Of a stretch of 64,000 bases of DNA, positions 36,727 to 46,588 are shown piece after piece. The notes under the pieces were generated by a model. The model saw only the letters and a program-made list of their open reading frames with translations, was not told the DNA's origin and did not search any database. Each line of letters starts with the position of its first letter. Position 1 is the first letter of the stretch. Location of the stretch: contig JACMLM010000056.1 in the NCBI GenBank assembly GCA_014379595.1, positions 1-64,000 of the forward strand, in the 5' to 3' direction. Made by a program: the position numbers and the translations under genes. Origin of the DNA: Anaerolineales bacterium (GTDB lineage: Bacteria > Chloroflexota > Anaerolineae > Anaerolineales > Villigracilaceae).

Positions 36727-38523
36727 TTACTCCTGAAATCCCGTCTTATATAGCTCGTAATACATTCCTTGTTTTCCCAACAACTCGCTATGCTTTCCTT
36801 CTTCTACGATCTTGCCATCGTGAATAACCACGATCCGATCTGCATTTGTGATGGTGGATAACCTATGTGCGATCACAAAGGATGTGCGCCCTTTCAACAA
36901 TCTGGTCAGTGCAGATTGAATGATCTGCTCCGTTTGAATATCCACTGAAGATGTGGCCTCATCCAAAATTAAAATGCGCGGGTCTGCTAACAAGGCACGC
37001 GCGAACGAGATTAACTGTCTCTGCCCCACACTTAGCAAAACACCGCCCTCTTCTACTGAAGTTTCGTATCCGTTTTTTAGCCTCAAAATAAAATCATCTG
37101 CACCAACAGCTTTCGCCGCCGCGATCACATCTTCATCACTGGCATTCAATCGTCCAAATAAAATATTTTCTTTTACCGAGCCATTAAACAAAAATGGATC
37201 CTGTAACACCATACCCATTTGTTTGCGCAGCGATTGCTGAGTCACCGTCCGCAGATCAAATCCATCCACGCGCACACAGCCGTCCGTTGGGTCATGGAAG
37301 CGCGTCAACAGCTTCACAATTGTCGTCTTGCCCGCGCCCGTCTCCCCCACAAACGCGACAGTCTCACCCGCGTGGATATCCAGATCAATTTGATCGAGGA
37401 CTAAAGTCGGATCATCGGAATAATGAAAGGAGATATTTTCGAATCGGACTCCGCCGCTAATTGCCGGCAAAGCTTGAGCATTCTCTGCATCTTGAACTTC
37501 CACCTCAGTCTTAAGCAACTCGAGGATGCGCTCCCCACCCGCCATTGTGGATTGCAACGTATCAAAGCGGCGACTCAGATCACGAATCGGTTCAAAGAAA
37601 CGGTCAACATACAATACGAATGCGATCAACACACCCGGCGTAATAGACTCGCCCAACACAGCAGTGCCGCCCACATAAATGACCAACGCCGTTGCTGCCG
37701 CACCAAGCACATCCACAACGGGAGTGAACACAGAAGCAACCTTCGCCGCATCTAGGCTGGTCTCATAAAAATAACGATTAATATAATTTCGAAAATTTAA
37801 ATAATTATGTTCCTGGCGCGAAAAGGCCTGCACCACACGCACGCCGTTAATATTTTCTGCCAGAGTTGAGTTTGCCCATGAGACCGCCGCGCGCACTTTG
37901 CGATAATTCTTACGCGCTACATTTCTGAATGCAATCGTCGCAAAAATCATAATTGGCAGTACTGCAAACGTCAGCAAGGATAATTTTAGATTTAAAGTAA
38001 GCATGGCAATCAGCGTACCTACGATGCCAAGCAAATTACGCACAATTGCCAGTACTGCCCAGGTGATAAACTCACGCAATGTGCCCACGTCATTGATCAC
38101 ACGCGTGATCACGCGACCAACACTGTAACGATTATAGAAGCCTAAAGAAAGTTTTTGCAAATGATTGAACATTGCTGTGCGCACGTCATACAATACGTAC
38201 TGTCCCACGCGTGACATGATCCGCACGCGTAAATAATTCACAAACAACTGTACAATGGATACCGCTAGAAAGATCAAGACAATATTCTTCAAAGCTACAG
38301 GGTCTTTGGCCGTGATGCCATTGTCAATTGCCAGCTTCACAAAGTATGGGCCTGAAACCGCCGCCACCGTAACCAATATCATCAGGAATAATGCGATCAG
38401 CATTTGCCCTGCATATGGCTTCACGAATTGCAAAAGTCCGCGCGCCACTTTGGGATCGTAGCCCTTATCCAGCGATTCTTCTGATTGTGTAATAAATGTT
38501 GGAGGAATGATTTTTATTGCCAT
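36727..38523 (-). CDS. ABC exporter, catalytic Walker B subunit with degenerate signature
   Basis: GETGAGKTT, LSVGQRQL, ILILDEATSSVD. Confidence 0.93.
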   Translation of the reverse strand: MAIKIIPPTFITQSEESLDKGYDPKVARGLLQFVKPYAGQMLIALFLMILVTVAAVSGPYFVKLAIDNGITAKDPVALKNIVLIFLAVSIVQLFVNYLRVRIMSRVGQYVLYDVRTAMFNHLQKLSLGFYNRYSVGRVITRVINDVGTLREFITWAVLAIVRNLLGIVGTLIAMLTLNLKLSLLTFAVLPIMIFATIAFRNVARKNYRKVRAAVSWANSTLAENINGVRVVQAFSRQEHNYLNFRNYINRYFYETSLDAAKVASVFTPVVDVLGAAATALVIYVGGTAVLGESITPGVLIAFVLYVDRFFEPIRDLSRRFDTLQSTMAGGERILELLKTEVEVQDAENAQALPAISGGVRFENISFHYSDDPTLVLDQIDLDIHAGETVAFVGETGAGKTTIVKLLTRFHDPTDGCVRVDGFDLRTVTQQSLRKQMGMVLQDPFLFNGSVKENILFGRLNASDEDVIAAAKAVGADDFILRLKNGYETSVEEGGVLLSVGQRQLISFARALLADPRILILDEATSSVDIQTEQIIQSALTRLLKGRTSFVIAHRLSTITNADRIVVIHDGKIVEEGKHSELLGKQGMYYELYKTGFQE

Positions 38524-38527
38524 AATA

Positions 38528-40357
38528 TTACGTATTTGACCTTCTCTGCATCAACGTATTCTCATGTTCTTCACGATTTGAGCTTGACTCGGCAATCTCT
38601 TCCAAAGCTTCCATCTCTTCTGTGAATGTTGCATGACCTACCAATTGCAGATCATGTATCTCTTTATATAAGCCGCCTTCACGCAGTAACTCATCATGTG
38701 TGCCGCGTTGGACAATACGTCCCTTATCCATCACCAGGATCATATCCGCGCGGCGCACAGTAGACAAACGATGAGCGATCACAAACGTGGTTCTGCCTTC
38801 CATCAATGTATCCAATGCCGACTGGATCAATTGCTCAGTTTGTGTATCCACACTTGAAAGTGAATCATCCAATATCAAAATACGTGGATTCATCAGCAAG
38901 GCGCGCGCAATTGCCACTCGCTGACGCTGTCCGCCCGACAAAGTTACGCCCCTTTCACCAACGACAGTTTCATATCCATTTGGAAAGCCTTCAATGAATT
39001 CATCCGCTTGAGCTGCTTTTGCAGCTGCAACCACTTCATCAAATGTTGCCTCAGGTCTGCCATAAGCAATATTATTTTTTATCGAATCAGAAAACAATAA
39101 CGATGTTTGCAAAACAATACCAATTTGCTTTCGTAAAGAAACCAAATCCAGTTCACGAACATCCTCCCCATCCACCATCAAAACGCCTTCACTGACATCA
39201 TAAAATCGCGGGATCAAATTTACCAAAGACGTTTTTCCCGAACCCGTTGGTCCGATCAGCGCAACGAGACGATTCGGCTCAACCTTCAAATTGATTCCGT
39301 CCAATGAGGCTATTCTTTCGTTTAGATATTTCAGACCTACATCACGAAATTCCACCTCTCCACGCAATGTCTCTAACTTGATGGCATTCGTTGATGATTG
39401 AATCTCTGGCTCAACATCCAAAACTTCCAACACGCGTTGAGCGCCCGCTGCCGCTTCTCCGCCTGCGTTCACCAAGCCTGTTAGCGCCTGTGCAGGCTCA
39501 GCCATCATCAAAATGTAAGCATTGAATGCCACGATTGTGCCGATAGTAAGAGTCCCATCCATGACCATTTGGCCGCCGAACCATAAGATCAACATCGTGC
39601 TAACTAATGTCAGCCAGTTGGTAGTTGGCATGATCTTCGCCCATTCATCGATCACCCTGATCCATGTCTTGAAAACATTTTTGTTTGCTTTTTCAAAACG
39701 TTCGATCTCATAATTCTCACGCGCAAAGGCTCGTACCACCTGCACACCTGTTACATTTTCCTGCAAACGATTTGAAACGTCACCAACAGCCGTATCCACA
39801 GCAAAGAATAATGCACTAACCTTTGTCCCAAAACTGGTTGTCATAATAATGAGGGGAATGATCGGCAGCAGGGAAATAATTGCCAGTGTTGGATTCACTG
39901 AAAACATCACCAACAAGATGCCAAGCGATAAAAACACAAAGCGCACAAGTTCAGCAATAGACGAGCCTGCAAATTTTTCAATCGAACGCACATCTTCGAT
40001 ACAACGCGAGATCAACTGTCCACTTTGGATATGGTCATGGTATGTAAATGGCAAATGCTGAATATGGTCATACATGCGATTTCGCAAGTCATAGCCCACT
40101 GCAACAGCGATCCATTCGGAAATGTAGCGGTGAAACAAATTTAGTATTGCTGAACCAAGCCCCAGTATAAATAAAAGAAGCGCCGAGCGGACAAGATTAT
40201 TGGTCTGTCCGCCAACAAGTCCATCGTCGATTACAGATTGAATAATGCGCGGCACCAGCAGGTTGAGGCCAGTGAGCGTCAACAACATCACAAGCGTAGC
40301 CGCCACCTGCCAGCGATAAGGTTTGAGGAAAATAGAGATGCGAAGTAAATTTTTCAT
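38528..40357 (-). CDS. ABC exporter, non-catalytic-site subunit
   Basis: [29 protein letters not shown]. Confidence 0.93.
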   Translation of the reverse strand: MKNLLRISIFLKPYRWQVAATLVMLLTLTGLNLLVPRIIQSVIDDGLVGGQTNNLVRSALLLFILGLGSAILNLFHRYISEWIAVAVGYDLRNRMYDHIQHLPFTYHDHIQSGQLISRCIEDVRSIEKFAGSSIAELVRFVFLSLGILLVMFSVNPTLAIISLLPIIPLIIMTTSFGTKVSALFFAVDTAVGDVSNRLQENVTGVQVVRAFARENYEIERFEKANKNVFKTWIRVIDEWAKIMPTTNWLTLVSTMLILWFGGQMVMDGTLTIGTIVAFNAYILMMAEPAQALTGLVNAGGEAAAGAQRVLEVLDVEPEIQSSTNAIKLETLRGEVEFRDVGLKYLNERIASLDGINLKVEPNRLVALIGPTGSGKTSLVNLIPRFYDVSEGVLMVDGEDVRELDLVSLRKQIGIVLQTSLLFSDSIKNNIAYGRPEATFDEVVAAAKAAQADEFIEGFPNGYETVVGERGVTLSGGQRQRVAIARALLMNPRILILDDSLSSVDTQTEQLIQSALDTLMEGRTTFVIAHRLSTVRRADMILVMDKGRIVQRGTHDELLREGGLYKEIHDLQLVGHATFTEEMEALEEIAESSSNREEHENTLMQRRSNT

Positions 40358-40439
40358 AAGCGGGGTGTTGAGGATACCATAAGAGTTGTGGAGGGTTCAA
40401 GATATTTTGTTTAGAAACTATTCCCTGACGCGATAAAAA

Positions 40440-41210
40440 CTATTTATTACCACCGCCCGTTAATTGTCCGCCGCCATTTATGCTTATGCTTAAAGTTGGT
40501 TCGCCAAAATAAGTTACATTCCCACTTCCATCAATCGTGACATCCATTTTTTCAACTGTCCATACCTGGACAGAGCCCGAACCAATTAAATCAATATTTG
40601 CATTTGTGCTTTTGAAATCTGCCCCAAGGAATGTGCCTGAGCCAAGCTCAACCATTAAGTCCGCTGTTTGGCCGCTTTCAATAATAACTGCGCCAGCATT
40701 TTTTGAAATAATAGATACAGAATTAGAATTTACAGAGTCTGCAGCAATGCTACCTGAATCATTGATAATAAATTTCAAATTGCTCACTTTGATATCACCG
40801 AGGTCCATTCTACTGGAACCATTAATCGTCAATTCAAGGTTATCTGATGTATAAGCGGGAATTTTTATAACGCCGGAGCCATTCAAAACTACACTTGATA
40901 AATCCTTTACGAAAAGCTTATAGGTTATGGATGAATTGGTTGGCAAATCTATTTCAGAGGAAATCGTCAATATTCGATCAATTACTTTGGCTGCTATGGA
41001 AGAAGTTATAGCAGGATCACCACTTATTTCTAACGACTCGTTTGTTCCTTGATAAATCTCCATAACACCGGGTGTGTTCATTGTCACAGATTCAAAATCT
41101 TTGATATCAGAATTATCTTGTACAGGGGGTTGTTCATTTACCGAGGGAGAACAACCCGAAAGAATGAAGCAAAAAATGACTAAAGAGTACACAAATATTT
41201 TTCTGCTCAT
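40440..41210 (-). CDS. DUF2807-like (head GIN) lipoprotein
   Basis: Lipobox ILSGCS; repetitive beta-strand pattern SSVVLNGSGVIKIPAY...LTINGSSRMDLGDI; start MSRKIF. Confidence 0.75.
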   Translation of the reverse strand: MSRKIFVYSLVIFCFILSGCSPSVNEQPPVQDNSDIKDFESVTMNTPGVMEIYQGTNESLEISGDPAITSSIAAKVIDRILTISSEIDLPTNSSITYKLFVKDLSSVVLNGSGVIKIPAYTSDNLELTINGSSRMDLGDIKVSNLKFIINDSGSIAADSVNSNSVSIISKNAGAVIIESGQTADLMVELGSGTFLGADFKSTNANIDLIGSGSVQVWTVEKMDVTIDGSGNVTYFGEPTLSISINGGGQLTGGGNK

Positions 41211-41232
41211 TTTTTCAACTCCTTTAAAAACA

Positions 41233-42720
41233 CTATGTCGGGGCAGAAGTCTGTTTGTAAATTCCAAAAAACTTAAATAGCAGGCGGACAGCAAGAGAAA
41301 GCCCGAGCACTAGTACCCAATCTATGATAAAGATACTGCGCGGAAAGTTTTCAAATTGACCCAGGGAATATGCTGTAAAGATAATACCAGCCAGAACTAC
41401 AGAACCAATCGTCACAGAGAGTAGAACGGGGCGAGCAAGTTGTTGAAACGAACCATATAGATTGTTTGGGTTAAAGGTATTAAAAGTCGCAGAAAGAACT
41501 GTACGCAAAAGAAAAGCTGACCAAAACATCAATAAAGCAGTTGAACGATAGGAAAGGATTTCTTTTCGACCTTCAAAGCGGAAGTTAAAGGAAATGTAAA
41601 CCGAAGCAGCAATAATCACAAGGTCCAGAATAAGAAGCGGCATACTGATATTTTTCAAAATATTCTTTAACCAGTTACGCAGCGGACGGTCAATATAAAA
41701 ATGAGCAAACACCCCAATAGCGATCATCAGCGGAATAAAGGTATAGTCAAAAACAAGCCGGGGATTGGCCAAAGATGAATTTTCCAGAGCACGTTCGTAA
41801 ATCCAGACAACGGGTACATGTAAGATATACAATGCGTACGCTGTTTCGCCTAGAGCAACCAGTGCTGGACGATTTAGAAAAATTGAAAGACGGGTTTTAT
41901 CCATGGCAAGGCTAACGATAATGAGAGTTAGTATGGGAGCCAGAAGTCCCGCCATCGGTTGAAGGTTGTACGGAAGTTGGGGGAAAATACTGCTCGCAAT
42001 TGTATAAGCTGCTGCAAGAAAAATGGATCCCGCAAGGATAAACAAATTGGTGGAGGGTTTAATAACTTGATCCTGCCCAACACGTAAAAACCAAATACCA
42101 CCCACAGCACCCATAATAAATGAATTCAAATGGAAAAGAGGAAAATAGACAATAAAATTCCGATATTGCGGATATATACCGCTCCAAAGACTCTCATAAA
42201 TAAGTTGGCTGAGCATCCACAGAATTAGTGAAGTCCAGATCAGTTTTTTCGTAGACTGCTTATATGCCCATAAAATAAAAAATGGAAACACAGCATAAAA
42301 GAAAAACTCAACGGTCATTGACCATGATGCATAATTGAAAGACTGCGCATAAGTTGGTATCCAAGCCTGCAAGACAAAAATATTCGCAAGAATTTTCTGC
42401 GGCTTGACCCTTGCAACAAAATCAATATAGTAATAACAAACCATTAAAAACGAGATGATGTACAAAGGGTAAATACGAACGAAACGCGCGGTCCAATAAC
42501 TGGCGATATCAAATTTCTCCTTGGGACGGAAATATACGAGCGACATGACAAATCCCGAAAGCACATATAAATAACTAACACCGGTTGGCGCCGCGTGTAA
42601 AAGAGCAGAGATCGGAAAAATGTTTAATAACGAAAAATACACCCCTCCCCCACCGTGATAGAACAGAACCAACAGAATTGCAATAAAACGCGTAGAAGTT
42701 AATTGATCGAGTCTTTTCAT
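41233..42720 (-). CDS. Acyltransferase 3 (OafA-type) membrane protein
   Basis: LDQLTSTRFIAILLVLFYHGG, VRIYPLYI, SWSMTVEFFFYAVFPF. Confidence 0.88.
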   Translation of the reverse strand: MKRLDQLTSTRFIAILLVLFYHGGGGVYFSLLNIFPISALLHAAPTGVSYLYVLSGFVMSLVYFRPKEKFDIASYWTARFVRIYPLYIISFLMVCYYYIDFVARVKPQKILANIFVLQAWIPTYAQSFNYASWSMTVEFFFYAVFPFFILWAYKQSTKKLIWTSLILWMLSQLIYESLWSGIYPQYRNFIVYFPLFHLNSFIMGAVGGIWFLRVGQDQVIKPSTNLFILAGSIFLAAAYTIASSIFPQLPYNLQPMAGLLAPILTLIIVSLAMDKTRLSIFLNRPALVALGETAYALYILHVPVVWIYERALENSSLANPRLVFDYTFIPLMIAIGVFAHFYIDRPLRNWLKNILKNISMPLLILDLVIIAASVYISFNFRFEGRKEILSYRSTALLMFWSAFLLRTVLSATFNTFNPNNLYGSFQQLARPVLLSVTIGSVVLAGIIFTAYSLGQFENFPRSIFIIDWVLVLGLSLAVRLLFKFFGIYKQTSAPT

Positions 42721-42830
42721 CCAGTCCTCATAAATTGGCTGCCCTATTCTACTTGAAAAAATCGGGCTGACAGTAGGTCGGCCCGATGACTAGTAAATTA
42801 AAAAAAAACGAGGTTGATCAGCTTTATACT

Positions 42831-43802
42831 TTATGGAGTCTTTTTCTTGCCTACCCACGAGCCAATCCCAGCCCCTAACAGCGCGATAAAAACAATAATA
42901 CCCACCACCATGCCGCCGCTCTGACGTGATGTAGGTGGAGCTGGCAGCGGCGTTGGAGTAGATGTAATAGTTGCTGTAACTGGCACTGTAGCGGTAGAAG
43001 TTGGAATTCCAAAAGTAGCCGTAATCACTGCTGTGGGTGTTTCTGTATTAATGACGGGTTTTCGTACCAAAAGTTTTTGCCCCTCGAAGATTTCATCGGA
43101 TGCAAGAGCATTCAAGAGCTTGAGTTGTTCGATAGTAGTTTCATAAGCAATTGCAATGCTCCACAAGGCTTGATCGGCTTCAACAATATGATACACCTCG
43201 CCACTTTCAATAGGCGTATTTACCAATACAACCGCAGATTGTGTACCTAATGTGGGTGTAAAAACTATCGAAGAAGTTGAAACAATAACGGGGTCGCCAG
43301 TGGATGCGCCAGCGTCTAAGACATAATATGTGACACCGTTGGCGACAGCAACACCAACACCAATATCCTTCAGATATAACGAGGTCATGGTATCCAAATG
43401 ATCAGGGTCACCTTGCCAATCACTTACCACACCATCAGCTGTTAAACCCGTTCCTGAATCTACATTCTCAGAAAAGAAGCCGCCTTGTGAAAGGTCACCT
43501 GCTACAGAGTAACCCGCAGTAATAGCACGTTGATATGGATATGTACCATCTGCGCTAAAGTGCGTGACAACCCCTGTGCTGGCAATATAATCCGCGTGAG
43601 ATTGGGCAATATTCATTAAGATCGCGCTTACTTCATAAGGTGGCAAATTCTTCGAGGTGCGAAGCGCGTTCACTTCAGCGACGACATCCAGCGCGGTGAG
43701 GCTAGGAGGAGAGAGATGCAGGCGTAATGCCCCTGCCCGTTCGGACGGAAGCAGGCTAAAGATCAAAAGAAGAAGCGGAATTAATAGCGCGAAGCGTTTC
43801 AT
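42831..43802 (-). CDS. CAP-domain protein with LysM and C-terminal TM anchor
   Basis: VNALRTSKNLPPYEVSAILMNIAQSHADYIASTGVVTHFSADG; LysM-like YHIVEADQALWSIAIAYETTIEQLKLLN; C-terminal TM. Confidence 0.8.
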   Translation of the reverse strand: MKRFALLIPLLLLIFSLLPSERAGALRLHLSPPSLTALDVVAEVNALRTSKNLPPYEVSAILMNIAQSHADYIASTGVVTHFSADGTYPYQRAITAGYSVAGDLSQGGFFSENVDSGTGLTADGVVSDWQGDPDHLDTMTSLYLKDIGVGVAVANGVTYYVLDAGASTGDPVIVSTSSIVFTPTLGTQSAVVLVNTPIESGEVYHIVEADQALWSIAIAYETTIEQLKLLNALASDEIFEGQKLLVRKPVINTETPTAVITATFGIPTSTATVPVTATITSTPTPLPAPPTSRQSGGMVVGIIVFIALLGAGIGSWVGKKKTP

Positions 43803-43970
43803 TAAAAGTATTATAGGGTATGTGATGTCAAGGGGAAATCCCCGTATTGGGGGACTAATCAAAAAGGAGAACATGGCGCCTATTATGGAACAAGTGGAAA
43901 TATAGAATAAACCTTATTAGCATCTTGCCAGGCTTGATTCCTAAATGGTTTTCCTGTATGCTTACTTCCA

Positions 43971-44774
43971 ATGAAACATTTTGAAGCTCATTCTGCTGCT
44001 GAAAAACTGGCATACTTGCAATCAATTTATCATGTAGACGTTCTTCCAGATTGGGGAGATGGCGAGAGCCAATGGAAAGATGGAACATGGTCGATTGGCG
44101 AATTAGATAAACTTGATCATGCCGTTACATTGTTGGCAAATGCCATGGGTGGAGAAGATCGGTTCATTCAACATCTGGGCGGCGTGATTGTAAAGAAAAG
44201 AGAGATGGGTTCACATGGCGGAGAGGCAATGCAACATCGAGTGAGCTTTTCCAACAAGGGAACGTTTTCATCATGGACAGTGATCCATGAAATGACACAT
44301 GCCTGGGATGCAAATTACGGTTGGAAATTATCCGTTGAGCTTGAAAAATATACGGGAGGCTTTACTAACCCCCTGCTCTCAAAAGTTAGAAGGTTCAGCG
44401 GTGAATGGGATGCAGGACGAAACGGCTTAGAGAGCGCTACTGGCCGCCGTGGAAGGTTACGCGGATGTAATAAAGCGGGATATTTCTATGGAGATAAGCC
44501 GAGCGGTTCAAACTGGAATTTCAATCGCAAAGAGGACTTTGCTGAATCAGTTAGCATGTATATTGGCTGGCAAAAAGATAACGATCTTTCTGAATGGGCA
44601 GAAAAAAGAATAAAGCGTTATCTTCTGGGGAATGGGATAAAAGACAATAACTTTGGTGTGGATAATTGGGCTGATTACGCAAAATATTTTTACCCAGAAG
44701 ACGGAGATTACACAAAAACGAAACGCTGGAAATTTGTAGACGAGCTGATGCGCGGTAAAATTGCTGCTGTTTAA
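43971..44774 (+). CDS. Putative HExxH metallopeptidase
   Basis: WTVIHEMTHAWDANYG plus downstream EDFAESVSMYIGW (candidate third ligand). Confidence 0.65.
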   Translation: MKHFEAHSAAEKLAYLQSIYHVDVLPDWGDGESQWKDGTWSIGELDKLDHAVTLLANAMGGEDRFIQHLGGVIVKKREMGSHGGEAMQHRVSFSNKGTFSSWTVIHEMTHAWDANYGWKLSVELEKYTGGFTNPLLSKVRRFSGEWDAGRNGLESATGRRGRLRGCNKAGYFYGDKPSGSNWNFNRKEDFAESVSMYIGWQKDNDLSEWAEKRIKRYLLGNGIKDNNFGVDNWADYAKYFYPEDGDYTKTKRWKFVDELMRGKIAAV

Positions 44775-44806
44775 ACGACACTATATATCATTAGGAGAAA
44801 GAAAGT

Positions 44807-45481
44807 ATGCTCAAACGTTTAATAGAATCGCCGCGGCTGGATATATTCATTGCGATCGTGATCGCGTTGGTTTCAGTCACAACTGCGCTCGCAGCGTGGC
44901 GGGCTAGCGCGGTCAGTTCTGCGGCTGGAGATGCGGCCCGATTGGGTTTGATCGATGCAGTGAAAAAACAGGCAGCAGAAAATGAAGACTGGCGCAAGAC
45001 CTATGAACAAGCCAGTCATGCTCAAACTTATGCAGTGACATTGGCAGAGTTGGAATCTTTTGAAGCAAGCAATAACAGCATCGCAGAAGCACAGGCCAAA
45101 AATTTACGTCAGTACCTTTTGCCGAATTTGCAATTGCTTGCAGAGCCGTTTTCAACGGATGAAAAATATCTCAAGCCAGATGGGACATATGATCTTGATC
45201 AACGTTTTGCCGACCTTAAAGCAGAGGCACCCGATCTGGCCGCGCTTGATCCGCTGGCTTCATTCGAACTGGCCGATCAATATGGAAATGAACAGCGTTG
45301 GCTTACTGTGGGAGTCGTGTTGCTGGCGATCAGCTTGTTCTGGCTGGCCATCTCCGAGTTAAGCGCAAAGCGTTCGCGTTTAATCATGTTAATGATCGGG
45401 CTGGGAATCTATCTCTTTGGTGTGGCCTGGTTCATCGTGGTGGAAATCATCTTCGTTTCAATGCGCGGAGGCGTGCTATGA
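44807..45481 (+). CDS. Membrane protein, unknown
   Basis: N-terminal TM, alpha-helical middle, two C-terminal TMs. Confidence 0.65.
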   Translation: MLKRLIESPRLDIFIAIVIALVSVTTALAAWRASAVSSAAGDAARLGLIDAVKKQAAENEDWRKTYEQASHAQTYAVTLAELESFEASNNSIAEAQAKNLRQYLLPNLQLLAEPFSTDEKYLKPDGTYDLDQRFADLKAEAPDLAALDPLASFELADQYGNEQRWLTVGVVLLAISLFWLAISELSAKRSRLIMLMIGLGIYLFGVAWFIVVEIIFVSMRGGVL

Positions 45482-46161
45482 GTGAACAAACAATTCAAGA
45501 CGCACCTGAACGATATAAGACATCGATCATGGTGCTGACCTTGATCACAACAATCGTCACCTCTATTGTGGCTGGCTTGCAGGCAGATGCAAATATACGT
45601 GCGAATAATGCCAACCGCGATTCACAATATTATGCAATTCTGGCTTCGAGCGAAGTGCATCGTACGGGACTGCAAACCACGTATGACTTAAATACGCTAA
45701 CAAGCCAGTCACGCGAGGCGCAGGAATCGCTTGTGATGCAGATCACTTCGTTGGAACTTCAGGAAGATGGAAATGAGCAAGGCGTGGCTATCAGTGATGT
45801 GATCGCGTCAGCATTGCAGGCACGCGCGGATAAACTGCAAGCTTTTTCAATTTTTTATACAGACGCACGTTATGCCCCTGCAACCGAAGATGGGCTTCCG
45901 AACCTCGAAGCGTATCTTGTTGATGTTTACGATAAGGCAAATGAGTTGACTGAAAAGCAAAACGCTGCTACAGATGCTTATCAGGAATGGAGCAGCAAAG
46001 CTGACTCTTATGTAGGCGTGTTGACCGTGATGGCCGTGGCTTTCTTTCTCTTTGGTCTCGCACAAGCTGCAGCAGGACGTATGCGGTTGACGTTTGCTGT
46101 TTTCGGAGTGGTGATTTTATTAGGTGCAAGTTTATGGACGATTTTGATTTTGGTGATATAA
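45478..46161 (+). CDS. Membrane protein, unknown, translationally coupled to upstream gene
   Basis: MSEQTIQDAPERYKTS start overlaps the previous stop (ATGA). Confidence 0.65.
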   Translation: MSEQTIQDAPERYKTSIMVLTLITTIVTSIVAGLQADANIRANNANRDSQYYAILASSEVHRTGLQTTYDLNTLTSQSREAQESLVMQITSLELQEDGNEQGVAISDVIASALQARADKLQAFSIFYTDARYAPATEDGLPNLEAYLVDVYDKANELTEKQNAATDAYQEWSSKADSYVGVLTVMAVAFFLFGLAQAAAGRMRLTFAVFGVVILLGASLWTILILVI

Positions 46162-46245
46162 AAGTTTCCTGCTGAATATAACGAGGGTTATTCCAGCAGT
46201 TCGCGAAGCGTGCCGAACCGTCAGCAGTACAACTACTGACGAAAC

Positions 46246-46275
46246 AAAAGGCCAGTCTTAAGACTGGCCTTTTTT
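46246..46275. terminator. Bidirectional intrinsic terminator
   Basis: AAAAGGCCAGTCTTAAGACTGGCCTTTTTT between convergent genes. Confidence 0.85.
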
Positions 46276-46294
46276 ATATAGAATATATTATTGC

Positions 46295-46588
46295 TTATCC
46301 GGTATGTGTCAATAATTCATTCAACAACGGACGCAGGCTTTCAGGTAGAGATGTATCGCTTGCGCGAACTGTCTGTTGGATGGTCTTGGTAGTGATTGTA
46401 ATAGTATAGATAAATTCGTCGGGACGGGATGTTTTTATTGGTTCTTCATCCAGCGTAAAGAGATCTGATTCGTCCACGAGCCGTCTCAAAGTTGTGGATT
46501 GATCCGATGGCATTTCATCCAAATCAAGGCTCACGCTGACTTTACGTCCCATGATGCCACCTGTGCGCTCGAAGATGATCTGCATCAT
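46295..46588 (-). CDS. Probable emfourin-type M4 protease inhibitor
   Basis: Small protein immediately after and overlapping (ATGA) the M4 protease; FERTGGIMGRKVSVSLDLDEMPSDQSTTLRRLVDESDLF; position and sequence style match protealysin inhibitor. Confidence 0.65.
   Translation of the reverse strand: MMQIIFERTGGIMGRKVSVSLDLDEMPSDQSTTLRRLVDESDLFTLDEEPIKTSRPDEFIYTITITTKTIQQTVRASDTSLPESLRPLLNELLTHTG

Noticed and set aside
43803-43850. TTGACATCACATACCCTATAAT upstream of the CAP/LysM gene as a third cassette promoter
   Set aside because: TATAAT is good but spacing from TTGACA is only 10 nt and there is no leader ORF/terminator.
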